Below are positions 52,379 to 60,568 of a stretch of 64,000 nt of DNA, piece by piece. The stretch is from an uncultured Alistipes sp. GTDB lineage: Bacteria > Bacteroidota > Bacteroidia > Bacteroidales > Rikenellaceae. Made by a program: the position numbers and the translations under genes. The notes below the pieces were generated by a model. That model did not search any database, was not told the DNA's origin, and saw nothing but the letters and a program-made list of their open reading frames with translations. The stretch's first letter is position 1, and each line of letters starts with the position of its first letter. The stretch is taken from NCBI GenBank assembly GCA_938014215.1, contig CALLRW010000001.1, positions 1-64,000 of the forward strand, read 5' to 3'.

Positions 52379-52406
52379 CGAAGATACCGATCTTTTGCTA
52401 CTTTTG
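52379..52406. promoter_or_regulatory. Divergent promoters of the glycosyltransferase and DUF115-like genes
   Basis: Plus strand: TACTTTTG (52399-52406) with TTGC 19 nt upstream, a near-perfect promoter. Minus strand: TATCTTCG (52379-52386), one base off consensus. Confidence 0.7.
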
Positions 52407-52426
52407 CAAGAAAATCCCCCGGGGCA

Positions 52427-53305
52427 ATGACCGCATTCGAAAAGCTGGACCGTTTCCTGCGCAATCTCTACGATACGGCGTTCTATTTCGCCATGATGGC
52501 CGTGAAGGAGAACTTCCGCGACTACATTCGCCGCGCCGGTCCGCAGGGGACCCCTACCGACGAGATCGTCCTGCTGGCCAACGGCCCCTCGCTGCGCGAC
52601 GAGCTGCCCGAACTGATCGCCCGCGGCGAACACCTCCGCAAGGACTTCCTGGCGGTCAACTACTTCGCCGAGGACGAACGCTTTACGACCGTCCGGCCGA
52701 AGTACTACGTCCTCTCCGACCCGACCTTCTTCCGCCGCTGCTGCGACTGGGAGCGTGTCGAACGCCTCTACGCCGCGCTCAACGAACGGGTCGCGTGGCC
52801 GATGACCCTCTACGTGCAGTTCTACAACCCCGAGCATTTCGACTACCGCGCCGCCCTGCCCAATCCGCTGATCCGCATCGTGCGGTTCCATTCGCAGACC
52901 TACTGTGGCTTCCCGTCGCTGGGCGACTGGTGCTTCCGCCACGGGCTGGGAAACGGCAACTACGGCTCGGTGATCCAGAATGGCGAGTATCTGGCCCTGC
53001 AGCTGGGCTACAAGGTGCTGCACCTCTACGGCGTGGACCACACCTTCTTCGACGGCTTCTGCGTCGACGACGAGAACCGCGCGTGCGTGCGCCGCACCTA
53101 CTTCTACGACGCCGCGCCGCAGCTCAAACCGCTGATACTCACCTCGGTCAACCCGCCGCGCCCCTATACGGTCCACAGCTATCTGGCCGAGAAGTGCGAG
53201 CTCTTCCGGGGACACGAAATCCTGGCCCGCTATGCCGCACGCATCGGAGCCCGGATTGTCAACCACACCCGCGGGTCGCTCATCGACACCTACGAGCGGG
53301 CCTGA
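52427..53305 (+). CDS. Uncharacterised protein with a DUF115/MptE-like motif
   Basis: 292 aa, soluble. The phrase IVLLANGPSLRDEL is the glycine-rich nucleotide-binding segment of DUF115/MptE-like proteins, which are often found in surface polysaccharide or flagellin glycosylation loci. FLAVNYFAED, YYVLSDPTFF and the later GYKVLHLYGVDHTFFDGF fit a Rossmann-like fold. It is divergent from a glycosyltransferase gene, so a role in surface glycan synthesis is plausible. Specific activity unknown. Confidence 0.65.
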   Translation: MTAFEKLDRFLRNLYDTAFYFAMMAVKENFRDYIRRAGPQGTPTDEIVLLANGPSLRDELPELIARGEHLRKDFLAVNYFAEDERFTTVRPKYYVLSDPTFFRRCCDWERVERLYAALNERVAWPMTLYVQFYNPEHFDYRAALPNPLIRIVRFHSQTYCGFPSLGDWCFRHGLGNGNYGSVIQNGEYLALQLGYKVLHLYGVDHTFFDGFCVDDENRACVRRTYFYDAAPQLKPLILTSVNPPRPYTVHSYLAEKCELFRGHEILARYAARIGARIVNHTRGSLIDTYERA

Positions 53306-53343
53306 TCGCCTGTTTTCTGAAGATTTTCTGAACCGGCCGGCCG

Positions 53344-54315
53344 TTACTGCACCAGCAGGTTGCAGCCGCGGATCTCGGCGTGGTCGATACGCCCCTCGAT
53401 GACGAACGATCCGTCGTCGTCGACCCGCCCGACATCCTGCGTCTGGATGAAGGCGCACGACCACCAGTTGGCCAGGTCGATGATGTTCAATCCGCCGCGG
53501 CTGCCGTCCGGCAACAGTTCGAAGGGGTCGTTCACGTCGCGGCAGACCACGCGCATCCACCCCGGACAGCGGAACCGGTTTCCGCCCTGGGAGTAGGCCT
53601 GCGAGGTGAGTTCCGCCATGCCGTACTCCGAGTGGATCGCCTCCACGCCGAAGGCATCGCACAGAATGCGGTGAAACTCCTCCTTGGGGATCTCTTCGCG
53701 GTAGCCCTTCATGCCGCCGGTCTCCATGACGATCGTATCGCGGAGCTTCGGGGCGTAGCGTTCGGCCAGATCCCACAGCGCGTAGCTCACCCCCAGCAGA
53801 ATCTTCGGTTTCGGATCCGCGGCCATGTCGCGCAGCAGGGCGTCGTAATCATCGAGATAGAAGCCGCCCGAGCCGCACTCCTTAATCAGCCGGTCGGCCA
53901 TGTAGACCAGCGACGAACCCTTGCGGCGCAGGTAGTTGGGCAGCAGGGCGTAGAGGCTCCAGTGCGACGGCTCGCCGTAGAAGGTGCGGAATGCCCCGCG
54001 GAACGCCTCCTCGTAGAGGGCCAGCGAGCGCATCGGGTGGCGTGAGGGGACCATGCCCGTGGTGGCCGACGAGGTGAAGACCGCCTCCGGAGGTTCCGGT
54101 GCACAGTAAACCTCGTGGCTCTTGAAGAGCTCGATGGGCAGGAAGGGGATCTCCCGCAGCGCGGAGACCTGCTCCGGGCGGACTCCGATTCGTCCGAGGT
54201 ATTCGCCGTAGGGCGGGCAGGTGGCGGCCTGACGCCGGAAGAGCTCCAGTGCGGCCTCTTCAAAGGCCTGCGAGTCGTCGCTCCGCAGGCGGAATATGTC
54301 GTCGGTGGTGATCAT
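53344..54315 (-). CDS. LuxE/PaaK-like acyl-protein synthetase family protein
   Basis: 323 aa. Resembles the acyl-protein synthetase (LuxE) branch of the adenylate-forming superfamily: LPIELFKSHEVY, FTSSATTGMVPSRH (phosphate-binding loop), ETGGMKGYREEIPKEEFH, YGMAELTSQAYSQGG, and a C-terminal GRIDHAEIRGCNLLVQ. It should activate a carboxylate with ATP. No luxCD-like reductase is near, so the role is open; lipid or surface-glycan acyl transfer is possible. Start at 54315 lies 5 nt beyond a TAACTTTG box. Confidence 0.78.
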   Translation of the reverse strand: MITTDDIFRLRSDDSQAFEEAALELFRRQAATCPPYGEYLGRIGVRPEQVSALREIPFLPIELFKSHEVYCAPEPPEAVFTSSATTGMVPSRHPMRSLALYEEAFRGAFRTFYGEPSHWSLYALLPNYLRRKGSSLVYMADRLIKECGSGGFYLDDYDALLRDMAADPKPKILLGVSYALWDLAERYAPKLRDTIVMETGGMKGYREEIPKEEFHRILCDAFGVEAIHSEYGMAELTSQAYSQGGNRFRCPGWMRVVCRDVNDPFELLPDGSRGGLNIIDLANWWSCAFIQTQDVGRVDDDGSFVIEGRIDHAEIRGCNLLVQ

Positions 54316-54320
54316 ACGGG

Positions 54321-54328
54321 CAAAGTTA
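54321..54328 (-). promoter_or_regulatory. -7 box of the LuxE-like gene
   Basis: TAACTTTG with a TTG 20 nt upstream, placed right after the infC terminator. Only 5 nt separate it from the ATG, so the transcript should be leaderless or nearly so. Confidence 0.65.
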
Positions 54329-54340
54329 CACAAAAAGCGC

Positions 54341-54384
54341 AAAAACGACAACCCCCGGCGGAATCGGATTCCGTCGGGGGTTGT
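54341..54384 (-). terminator. Terminator of infC
   Basis: ACAACCCCCG...CGGGGGTTGT with an extended inner stem (GACGGAATC/GATTCCG), followed by TTTTT on the minus strand (54341-54345). No rpmI or rplT gene lies between infC and this terminator. Confidence 0.88.
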
Positions 54385-54452
54385 ACTCCGTGAAACTCCG
54401 CTCATCGGGTCGTCACAGGATCAGCCTGTGGGCCCGTGACCGGTGCAGCGCG

Positions 54453-55073
54453 CTACTTCTTCGACTTCGGGGCAAGCATCATGTTCATCTTCTTGCCGTC
54501 GAGCTTCGGCATCATCTCCACCTTGGCTACGTCCTCCAGATCGGTGGCGAAGCGCAGCAGCAGAATCTCGCCCTGCTCCTTGAAGACGATCGAACGTCCG
54601 CGGAAGAAGACATACGCCTTCACCTTCGCACCCTCCTTGAGGAAGTTCTGAGCGTGCTTGAGTTTGAAGTTGTAGTCGTGATCGTCGGTCTGGGGTCCGA
54701 ATCGGATCTCCTTGACGACGACCTTCGTCTGGTTCGCCTTCAGCTCCTTGGCCTTTTTCTTCTGCTGGTAGAGGAACTTCTGGTAGTCGGCGATCCGGCA
54801 TACGGGCGGATCGGCCTTCGGCGAGATCTCGATCAGATCGAGCTCCATTTCGTCGGCCAGACGCAGTGCATCGCGGATCGGCATGACCTGTGCCTGGGGC
54901 ACATTGTCGCCTACCACGCGCACTTCAGGAGCCGTAATCTGTTCATTGATCCGGTGGGGATTCTCCTTTTCGGGCGCTTTGCGTCCGAGGCGGGGATTGT
55001 TGCCGGTTGCCGGTTTCGGTCTGTTATTCCCGGGGTTGAACGGCCGCGGCGGGAATGGTTTCGGTGCTGCGAT
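54453..55073 (-). CDS. infC: Translation initiation factor IF-3, apparent ATC start
   Basis: 206 aa if started at ATC 55073. The conserved body (RINEQITAPEVRVVGDN, CRIADYQKFLYQQKKK, KEIRFGPQTDDHDYNFKLKHA, ending LAPKSKK) is complete. The reading frame extends back from the first GTG (54923) through RINEQ and a basic Pro/Arg/Asn-rich extension to an in-frame TAA, and contains no ATG, GTG or TTG in that stretch. The only plausible starts are ATC codons at 55073 and 54950; 55073 gives the usual Bacteroidetes length. Escherichia coli infC starts at AUU for autocontrol. It follows thrS by 48 bp. Confidence 0.85.
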   Translation of the reverse strand: MAAPKPFPPRPFNPGNNRPKPATGNNPRLGRKAPEKENPHRINEQITAPEVRVVGDNVPQAQVMPIRDALRLADEMELDLIEISPKADPPVCRIADYQKFLYQQKKKAKELKANQTKVVVKEIRFGPQTDDHDYNFKLKHAQNFLKEGAKVKAYVFFRGRSIVFKEQGEILLLRFATDLEDVAKVEMMPKLDGKKMNMMLAPKSKK

Positions 55074-55121
55074 AGTTGTACGTGTTTAAGTTAATAATGC
55101 GTTGTCTTCTCACGAAAGACT

Positions 55122-57083
55122 TCAGTTTTTCATCATCGTGCCGAGCTTGTTGGCCTCGACCTCCTCCTTGACGAGACCCGTCAGGAAGTCGCGGAACTCC
55201 TCCATCGTCATCTGGCCCTTGTCGCCCTCGCCCTGTGCGCGGACCGATACCAGACCTTCGGCCTCCTCCTTCTCGCCGACGATCAGCAGATAGGGGATGC
55301 GCTTGAGTTCGTTGTCGCGGATCTTGCGGCCGATCTTCTCGTTGCGGTCGTCAACCTCCGTGCGGACGTCGTAGCGGTTCAGATACTCGCAGACGCGCTG
55401 GGCGTAGTCGTTGAACTTCTCCGAGATCGGCAGGACGACCACCTGCTGGGGCGAGAGCCACAGCGGGAATTTGCCGCCCGTGTGCTCGAGCAGCACGGCC
55501 ACGAAACGCTCCATCGAGCCGAACGGCGCACGGTGGATCATGATCGGGCGGTGGAGCTTGTCATCGGCGCCCTTGTACGTCAGGTCGAAACGCTCCGGCA
55601 GGTTGTAGTCCACCTGGATCGTACCGAGCTGCCACTTGCGGCCGATGGCGTCCTTGACCATGAAGTCGAGTTTCGGGCCGTAGAAGGCGGCCTCGCCGTA
55701 CTCGATTACCGTGTTGAGGCCCTTCTCCTTGGCGGCCTGCATGATGGCGGCTTCGGCCTTCTCCCAGTTTTCGTCCGAACCGATGTACTTCTCCCGGTTG
55801 TTGGGATCGCGCAGCGAGATCTGGGCCGTATAGCTGTCGAACTTCAGCGTCTTGAAGATGTAGAGGACGATATCGATCACGCGTTCGAACTCGTCGAGCA
55901 GCTGATCGGGGCGTACGAAGATGTGGGCATCGTCCTGCGTGAATCCGCGCACACGGGTCAGTCCGTGGAGCTCACCCGACTGCTCGTAGCGGTAGACCGT
56001 ACCGAACTCGGCCAGACGAACCGGCAGCTCCTTGTACGAACGGGGTTTCGAGCGGTAGATTTCGCAGTGGTGGGGGCAGTTCATCGGCTTGAGCAGATAC
56101 TCCTCGCCCTCGATCGGGGTATGGATCGGCTGGAACGAGTCCTTGCCGTACTTGGCGTAGTGGCCCGAGGTGACGTAGAGCTCCTTGTTACCGATATGCG
56201 GGGTGATCACCTGCTGGTATCCGTACTGCTTCTGGACGTTGCGCAGGAACTGCTCCAGACGGTCACGCAGGGCGGCGCCTTTGGGCAGCCACAGCGGCAG
56301 ACCCGGACCGACGCGCTGCGAGAAGGTGAAGAGTTCGAGCTCCTTGCCCAGTTTGCGGTGGTCGCGCTTCTTGGCCTCCTCCATCATGACGAGGTATTCG
56401 TCGAGCATCGACTTCTTGGGGAACGAGATGCCGTAGATACGCGTCAGCATCTTGTTCTTCTCGTTGCCGCGCCAGTAGGCGCCGGCCACGGAGGTCAGCT
56501 TGATGGCCTTGATGTATCCCGTGTTGGGGATATGGGGACCGCGGCAGAGGTCCGTGAAGGCACCGTTCGTATAGAAGGAGATGGTTCCGTCCTGGAGATC
56601 CGAGATGAGTTCGACCTTGTACTGGTCGCCCTTCTTGGTGAAGGTTTCGAGGGCCTCGGCCTTTGGAACTTCGCGACGGACGAGCGGCTCCTTGTTGCGG
56701 GCCAGCTCGATCATCTTGGCTTCGATTGCCGGCAGATCGGCTTCGGTGATGGGCGTCGGCGAATCGACGTCGTAGTAGAAGCCGTTTTCGATGGCGGGGC
56801 CGATGCCGAACTTGATGCCCGGATAGAGGGCTTCGAGGGCCTCGGCCAGCAGGTGCGACGAGGTGTGCCAGAAAGCGTGCTTGCCCTCGTCATCGTCCCA
56901 TTTGTAGAATTTGATCGAGGCATCCGCGTCGATCGGGCGCATCATGTCGACAGTTGCGCCGTTTACCGAGGCCGCCAGCGAGTCCGCAGCTAAACGAGGG
57001 CTGATGCTCTCGGCGATCTGGTAAGCCGTTGTCCCTTCGGCGTACTCGCGTACGGAACCGTCGGGGAAAGTGATTTTGATCAT
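55122..57083 (-). CDS. thrS: Threonyl-tRNA synthetase
   Basis: 653 aa. N-terminal TGS domain (MIKITFPDGSVREYAEGTTAY), the editing domain with HTSSHLLAEAL and the later CRGPHIPNTG, the class II catalytic core (MNCPHHCEIY, RVRGFTQDDAHIF) and the anticodon-binding end. Followed by infC as in most bacteria. No threonine leader peptide or T-box was seen in the 112-bp gap to pdxA. Start at 57083 precedes the TGS domain. Confidence 0.97.
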   Translation of the reverse strand: MIKITFPDGSVREYAEGTTAYQIAESISPRLAADSLAASVNGATVDMMRPIDADASIKFYKWDDDEGKHAFWHTSSHLLAEALEALYPGIKFGIGPAIENGFYYDVDSPTPITEADLPAIEAKMIELARNKEPLVRREVPKAEALETFTKKGDQYKVELISDLQDGTISFYTNGAFTDLCRGPHIPNTGYIKAIKLTSVAGAYWRGNEKNKMLTRIYGISFPKKSMLDEYLVMMEEAKKRDHRKLGKELELFTFSQRVGPGLPLWLPKGAALRDRLEQFLRNVQKQYGYQQVITPHIGNKELYVTSGHYAKYGKDSFQPIHTPIEGEEYLLKPMNCPHHCEIYRSKPRSYKELPVRLAEFGTVYRYEQSGELHGLTRVRGFTQDDAHIFVRPDQLLDEFERVIDIVLYIFKTLKFDSYTAQISLRDPNNREKYIGSDENWEKAEAAIMQAAKEKGLNTVIEYGEAAFYGPKLDFMVKDAIGRKWQLGTIQVDYNLPERFDLTYKGADDKLHRPIMIHRAPFGSMERFVAVLLEHTGGKFPLWLSPQQVVVLPISEKFNDYAQRVCEYLNRYDVRTEVDDRNEKIGRKIRDNELKRIPYLLIVGEKEEAEGLVSVRAQGEGDKGQMTMEEFRDFLTGLVKEEVEANKLGTMMKN

Positions 57084-57195
57084 AAAAGTTTTTATAATTA
57101 AAATTTTCGGGGCCTTCGGCGCTTCCACAATTACGAGACGGAATACGCCTCCGGTTTGTCCGGTTTTTTCTTTTTTTCGTGTATCGGGTCCCTCC

Positions 57196-58290
57196 TTACT
57201 CCTTGTCGGCCGGCTGCGGAACCTCCTTGACCGTTGCGTCGCGGCTCGACTTCTCGCGTTCGGCGTGCTGGAGCGGGTTGGCCGTCCATTCGGCCCATTC
57301 GGCACGGTGACGTACGATGTCGATGGCCGTGTAGATGGCGTTGCGCATCGACTGGGCGTCGGCCTTGTCCTTGCCGGCGATGTCGAACGCCGTGCCGTGG
57401 TCGGGCGACGTGCGTACGGCCGAGAGACCGGCCGTGAAGTTCACGCCGTCGGGCGAGAGGCTCTTGAACGGAGCCAGCCCCTGGTCGTGGTACATGGCCA
57501 GGATGCCGTCGTAGCGGGCATAGCCGCCTCCGGCGAAGAGTCCGTCGGCCGCAAAGGGCCCGAAGGCGAGGATCCCCTCGTTGAAGGCCTCGACGATGGC
57601 CGGGCGGATGATCTCCTGTTCCTCGCGGCCGAGCAGCCCACCGTCCCCGGCATGGGGGTTGAGGGCCATCACGGCGATGCGGGGCTTGACGATGCCGAAG
57701 TCCTCGACGAGCGAGCGGTTGAAGATCCGCAGATCCTCGACGATCTCCTCGCGGGTGATGTGGGCGGCGATCTCCGAGACGGGGATGTGTTTGGTGACCA
57801 GCCCCACGCGCAGCACGTCGCTGCACATGATCATCATCGATTCGCCCTCGAGTTCCGCGGCGAGGTATTCGGTGTGGCCCGTGAAGCGGAAGTCGTCGCT
57901 CTGGACGGTCTCCTTGTCGAAGGGGGCGGTGACCAGGGCGTCGAGTTCGCCGGCCTTGAGATCCTCCATGGCCCTGCGCAGCGCCTCGACGGCAGCGCGG
58001 CCCGCCTCCTGAGTGGGTTTGCCGGGCTGAATCTCGGCCACTTCGCCGCAGGCGACCAGATTGATCCGTCCGCGACGGGCCTCGGCGGCCGAGGCGACGG
58101 CGGTCCAGGCGAACTGTTCGATTTCGGCCAGTGTATTACGGTATGCGGCAGCGGCTTTGGGCGATCCGTAGAGGACGGGGGTGAACAACTCCGTGATGCG
58201 CGGGTCGGCCAGTGCCTTGATGATCACCTCCCATCCGATTCCGTTGGGATCTCCCTGCGTGATGCCTATCTTGTATTTCTGTTCGGTCAT
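57196..58290 (-). CDS. pdxA: 4-hydroxythreonine-4-phosphate dehydrogenase
   Basis: 364 aa. Vitamin B6 synthesis enzyme. Motifs: IGITQGDPNGIGWEV, TAPFDKE, FTGHTEYLA, LNPHAGDGGLLGREE (metal-binding His), MYHDQGLAPFK and SPDHGTAFDIAG. It is followed on the same strand by thrS after 112 bp. Its promoter box TACTTTTG lies at 58368-58375. Confidence 0.96.
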   Translation of the reverse strand: MTEQKYKIGITQGDPNGIGWEVIIKALADPRITELFTPVLYGSPKAAAAYRNTLAEIEQFAWTAVASAAEARRGRINLVACGEVAEIQPGKPTQEAGRAAVEALRRAMEDLKAGELDALVTAPFDKETVQSDDFRFTGHTEYLAAELEGESMMIMCSDVLRVGLVTKHIPVSEIAAHITREEIVEDLRIFNRSLVEDFGIVKPRIAVMALNPHAGDGGLLGREEQEIIRPAIVEAFNEGILAFGPFAADGLFAGGGYARYDGILAMYHDQGLAPFKSLSPDGVNFTAGLSAVRTSPDHGTAFDIAGKDKADAQSMRNAIYTAIDIVRHRAEWAEWTANPLQHAEREKSSRDATVKEVPQPADKE

Positions 58291-58367
58291 ACGTTCTGTT
58301 TCGTTGCCGTCCGGGGTTCCGGCCGGGGGCCGGGCCTGCGGGCGCTAAATGCAACTGTTACAATTCA

Positions 58368-58375
58368 CAAAAGTA
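58368..58375 (-). promoter_or_regulatory. -7 box of pdxA
   Basis: TACTTTTG on the minus strand, 77 nt before the ATG, in an AT-rich spacer between pdxA and the upstream methyltransferase gene. Confidence 0.6.
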
Positions 58376-58438
58376 TAAAATTTCGGAATACGACGTTTCG
58401 AAGAACGGATAAAAATCGCAAAACTTTGCAAAACCGTG

Positions 58439-59194
58439 CTATGGGTGCTGTTTCAGAGCGGTTTGACGCCGGAATTCGGCGCAGACGATCCCCGTGGCCA
58501 TGGCGACGTTGAGCGATTCCGAACCGCGGCGGTCGGCGGGCCAGGGCGGGATGAAGAGTTTTCGGGTGATGCTCCGTGCCACTGAGGGGGTGACGCCGCG
58601 CCCCTCGTTGCCCATGACGACAATTCCCGTCGGCGAGAGGCGGCTCTCGTAGAGGTTCTCCCCCTCGAGGAAGGTCCCGTAGACGGGGATCTCGTTCTCG
58701 GCGGCCTCCGCAAGCAGCCTCGCCAGCGGCACGTAGTGGACCCTCACGCGCAGGATGGCCCCCATCGTGGCCTGCACGACCTTTGGGTTGAAGCAGTCGG
58801 CCGTCCCCTCCGAGCAGAGGATGTCGCCGATGCCGAACCAGTCGGCCAGCCGGATGATGGTTCCCAGGTTGCCGGGGTTCTGCACCTCGTCGAGGGCCAG
58901 CGTCAGCCGGTCGCGCAGCTCCGCGGGTCGGAGCCTGTAGCGGGGGATCTCGACCACGGCCAGCGAGTTCGACGGGGTCTTCAGCTGCGAGATGCGCTCC
59001 ATCTCGCGCGGTGTGACCACCTCGACCTCATCGCCCGTGAAGATCCCCTCGAGGGCGTAGATCCGCCGCACGCGGAGGTGTGACGTGCGCAGTTCGCCGA
59101 TGAGCTTTTCGCCCTCGGCCAGGAAGAGTCCGTGTTCTTCGCGGGCGCGTTTGTCGGCCAGCGAGCGGACGAGTTGGATTTCGGCTTTTGTCAT
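58439..59194 (-). CDS. TrmH/SpoU-family RNA methyltransferase
   Basis: 251 aa. N-terminal substrate-binding part (EHGLFLAEGEKLIGEL) and a SPOUT knot domain with the three motifs: LALDEVQNPGNLGTIIRLADWFG, VVMGNEGRGV and PPWPADRRGSESLNVAMATGI (the usual IP...G-SLNV). It 2'-O-methylates tRNA or rRNA; the target is not known. Its ATG overlaps the RNase Z stop by 4 nt. A longer frame from 59710 is noise over RNase Z. Confidence 0.92.
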   Translation of the reverse strand: MTKAEIQLVRSLADKRAREEHGLFLAEGEKLIGELRTSHLRVRRIYALEGIFTGDEVEVVTPREMERISQLKTPSNSLAVVEIPRYRLRPAELRDRLTLALDEVQNPGNLGTIIRLADWFGIGDILCSEGTADCFNPKVVQATMGAILRVRVHYVPLARLLAEAAENEIPVYGTFLEGENLYESRLSPTGIVVMGNEGRGVTPSVARSITRKLFIPPWPADRRGSESLNVAMATGIVCAEFRRQTALKQHP

Positions 59195-60114
59195 GCTTCT
59201 TTGTCTATGCGGAAGGTGACCCCTTCGGTGGCGGGCCACGTCTCGGGGAACAGGGCACGGGCCTCCTCGACCAGCACCCCTTCGTCCTTGTAGCGCGACG
59301 AGTAGTGGCCGATAACGAGCCGTCGGGCTTCGGCCTTCAGGGCTGCCCGGGCGGCGTCGACCGAGGTGGAGTGGCCCCGTTCGCGGGCCGAGCGCTGTTC
59401 GTCGGCGGCGTACGTGGCTTCGTGATATATCAGATCGACCCCCCGGCAGAGCTCTGCGGCGCGGGCCGAGAAGTTCGTGTCGGAGAGGTAGGCGTACGAC
59501 CGCGCCCGGTAGGGGCGGTAGGTGATCTCGCCGTTGGGGATCACCTCGCCCGAATCGAGCCGGACATCCTCGCCGCGTTTGGCGGCGGTGATCTGGGCGA
59601 TCGAGAGACCGTATTTCACGATCTTGAACTTGTCGACATTCAGCGGCGGCTCCTTCTCGCGGAAGAGCATCCCGGCACACGGCACGCGGTGGCGCAGCGG
59701 AATGCTCCACACCTCGATCGTACGGTTCTCGAAGAGCAGGGCATGCTTCGTGGTGTCGACCTGGTGCCAGACGACCTCGTAGGGCAGCTGCGTGTCGAAG
59801 AGGCGCAGGTGGGCGTCGAGCATCTCGCCGAACGGTGCCGGGGCGTAGACGTCGAGCGGCGTGCGCCGGCCGTAGAGCCCCAGGGTCGAGATCAGCGGGA
59901 AGATCCCGTAGACGTGGTCGCCGTGGAGGTGCGAGAGGAAGACCGCGCGGATCTTCAGCGGGTTGATGCCGTAACGGATCAACTGCTGCTGCGTCCCCTC
60001 GCCGGCATCCATGAGGTAGTATTGCTCATGGATGTTGACCGCCTGCCCCGAGGGGTGGCGGCTCGGGGTGGGCTTGGCCGAGGCGCAGCCGAGTATGGTC
60101 ACCGCAAAGCTCAT
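59191..60114 (-). CDS. rnz: Ribonuclease Z
   Basis: 307 aa. tRNA 3'-end endonuclease of the metallo-beta-lactamase fold. Metal motif SHLHGDHVYG, plus Asp in YLSDTNF, His in YHEATY and a late His in VIGHYSSRY. The first strand VTILGCASAKPTPSRHPSGQ is typical. It overlaps the lipoprotein gene upstream (ATGA) and the RNA methyltransferase downstream (ATGA); this tight set unites two RNA-modifying enzymes. Confidence 0.94.
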   Translation of the reverse strand: MSFAVTILGCASAKPTPSRHPSGQAVNIHEQYYLMDAGEGTQQQLIRYGINPLKIRAVFLSHLHGDHVYGIFPLISTLGLYGRRTPLDVYAPAPFGEMLDAHLRLFDTQLPYEVVWHQVDTTKHALLFENRTIEVWSIPLRHRVPCAGMLFREKEPPLNVDKFKIVKYGLSIAQITAAKRGEDVRLDSGEVIPNGEITYRPYRARSYAYLSDTNFSARAAELCRGVDLIYHEATYAADEQRSARERGHSTSVDAARAALKAEARRLVIGHYSSRYKDEGVLVEEARALFPETWPATEGVTFRIDKEA

Positions 60115-60536
60115 CGGGTCGTTCTCCTATATTTGATGAAGGTGGCCTTGAGTTCGTGCGAGGTGGTGACGTCGCGTGTGGTCGTGGCCGTGCGGGTACT
60201 GCTGCCGTCTTGGTTCTTCTCGATGTGTTCGGTGGTCGTGTAGGTCGGATTGGAGACCGTTGTGTCGATCCCTTCGAAGACCACGGCGTCGGCACCCTTC
60301 TCGCGGGCCCTCTTCTCGATGACGCTCTGTGCCTTTTCGAGCGTGCCGAAGAAGCGGGGGCTTGCCTGAATATGGCCCATCGTTTCGTAGCCGTCGGGCA
60401 CGTCGTTCCAGCTGAAGAAGAGGTCTGTGGCCTCCGTTGCCGGATAGGCCTTGCCGATATAGGTGGTCTGTACGACGCAGGAGCTGCTGGCGCAGCATGT
60501 GGCCAGCGTCCCGGCGAGGATGGCAAAGCGTTTCAT
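60111..60536 (-). CDS. Small lipoprotein of unknown function
   Basis: 141 aa. Lipobox with Cys around residue 20 (ASSSCVVQTTYIG). The body contains a mixed alpha/beta domain (GYETMGHIQASPRFFGTLEKA, IEKRAREKGADAVVFEGID) that resembles small envelope domains of the YbjQ/heavy-metal-binding or DUF4156 type, where a conserved G-A-D-A-V/L is common; I cannot decide. Start chosen at 60536; two earlier Met codons (60545 and 60551) are possible. Overlaps rnz by 4 nt and follows trxB by 32 bp. Confidence 0.75.
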   Translation of the reverse strand: MKRFAILAGTLATCCASSSCVVQTTYIGKAYPATEATDLFFSWNDVPDGYETMGHIQASPRFFGTLEKAQSVIEKRAREKGADAVVFEGIDTTVSNPTYTTTEHIEKNQDGSSTRTATTTRDVTTSHELKATFIKYRRTTR

Positions 60537-60568
60537 GGGGCTCATGCTCATGGGTCCGTCGGCTTTGT

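Noticed and set aside
54453..54923. infC starting at GTG 54923
   Set aside because: Would remove the conserved RINEQ start of IF-3; upstream frame is open and carries family sequence.
57084..57195. T-box or threonine leader peptide upstream of thrS
   Set aside because: No Thr-rich frame, no T-box sequence and no terminator/antiterminator pair found.
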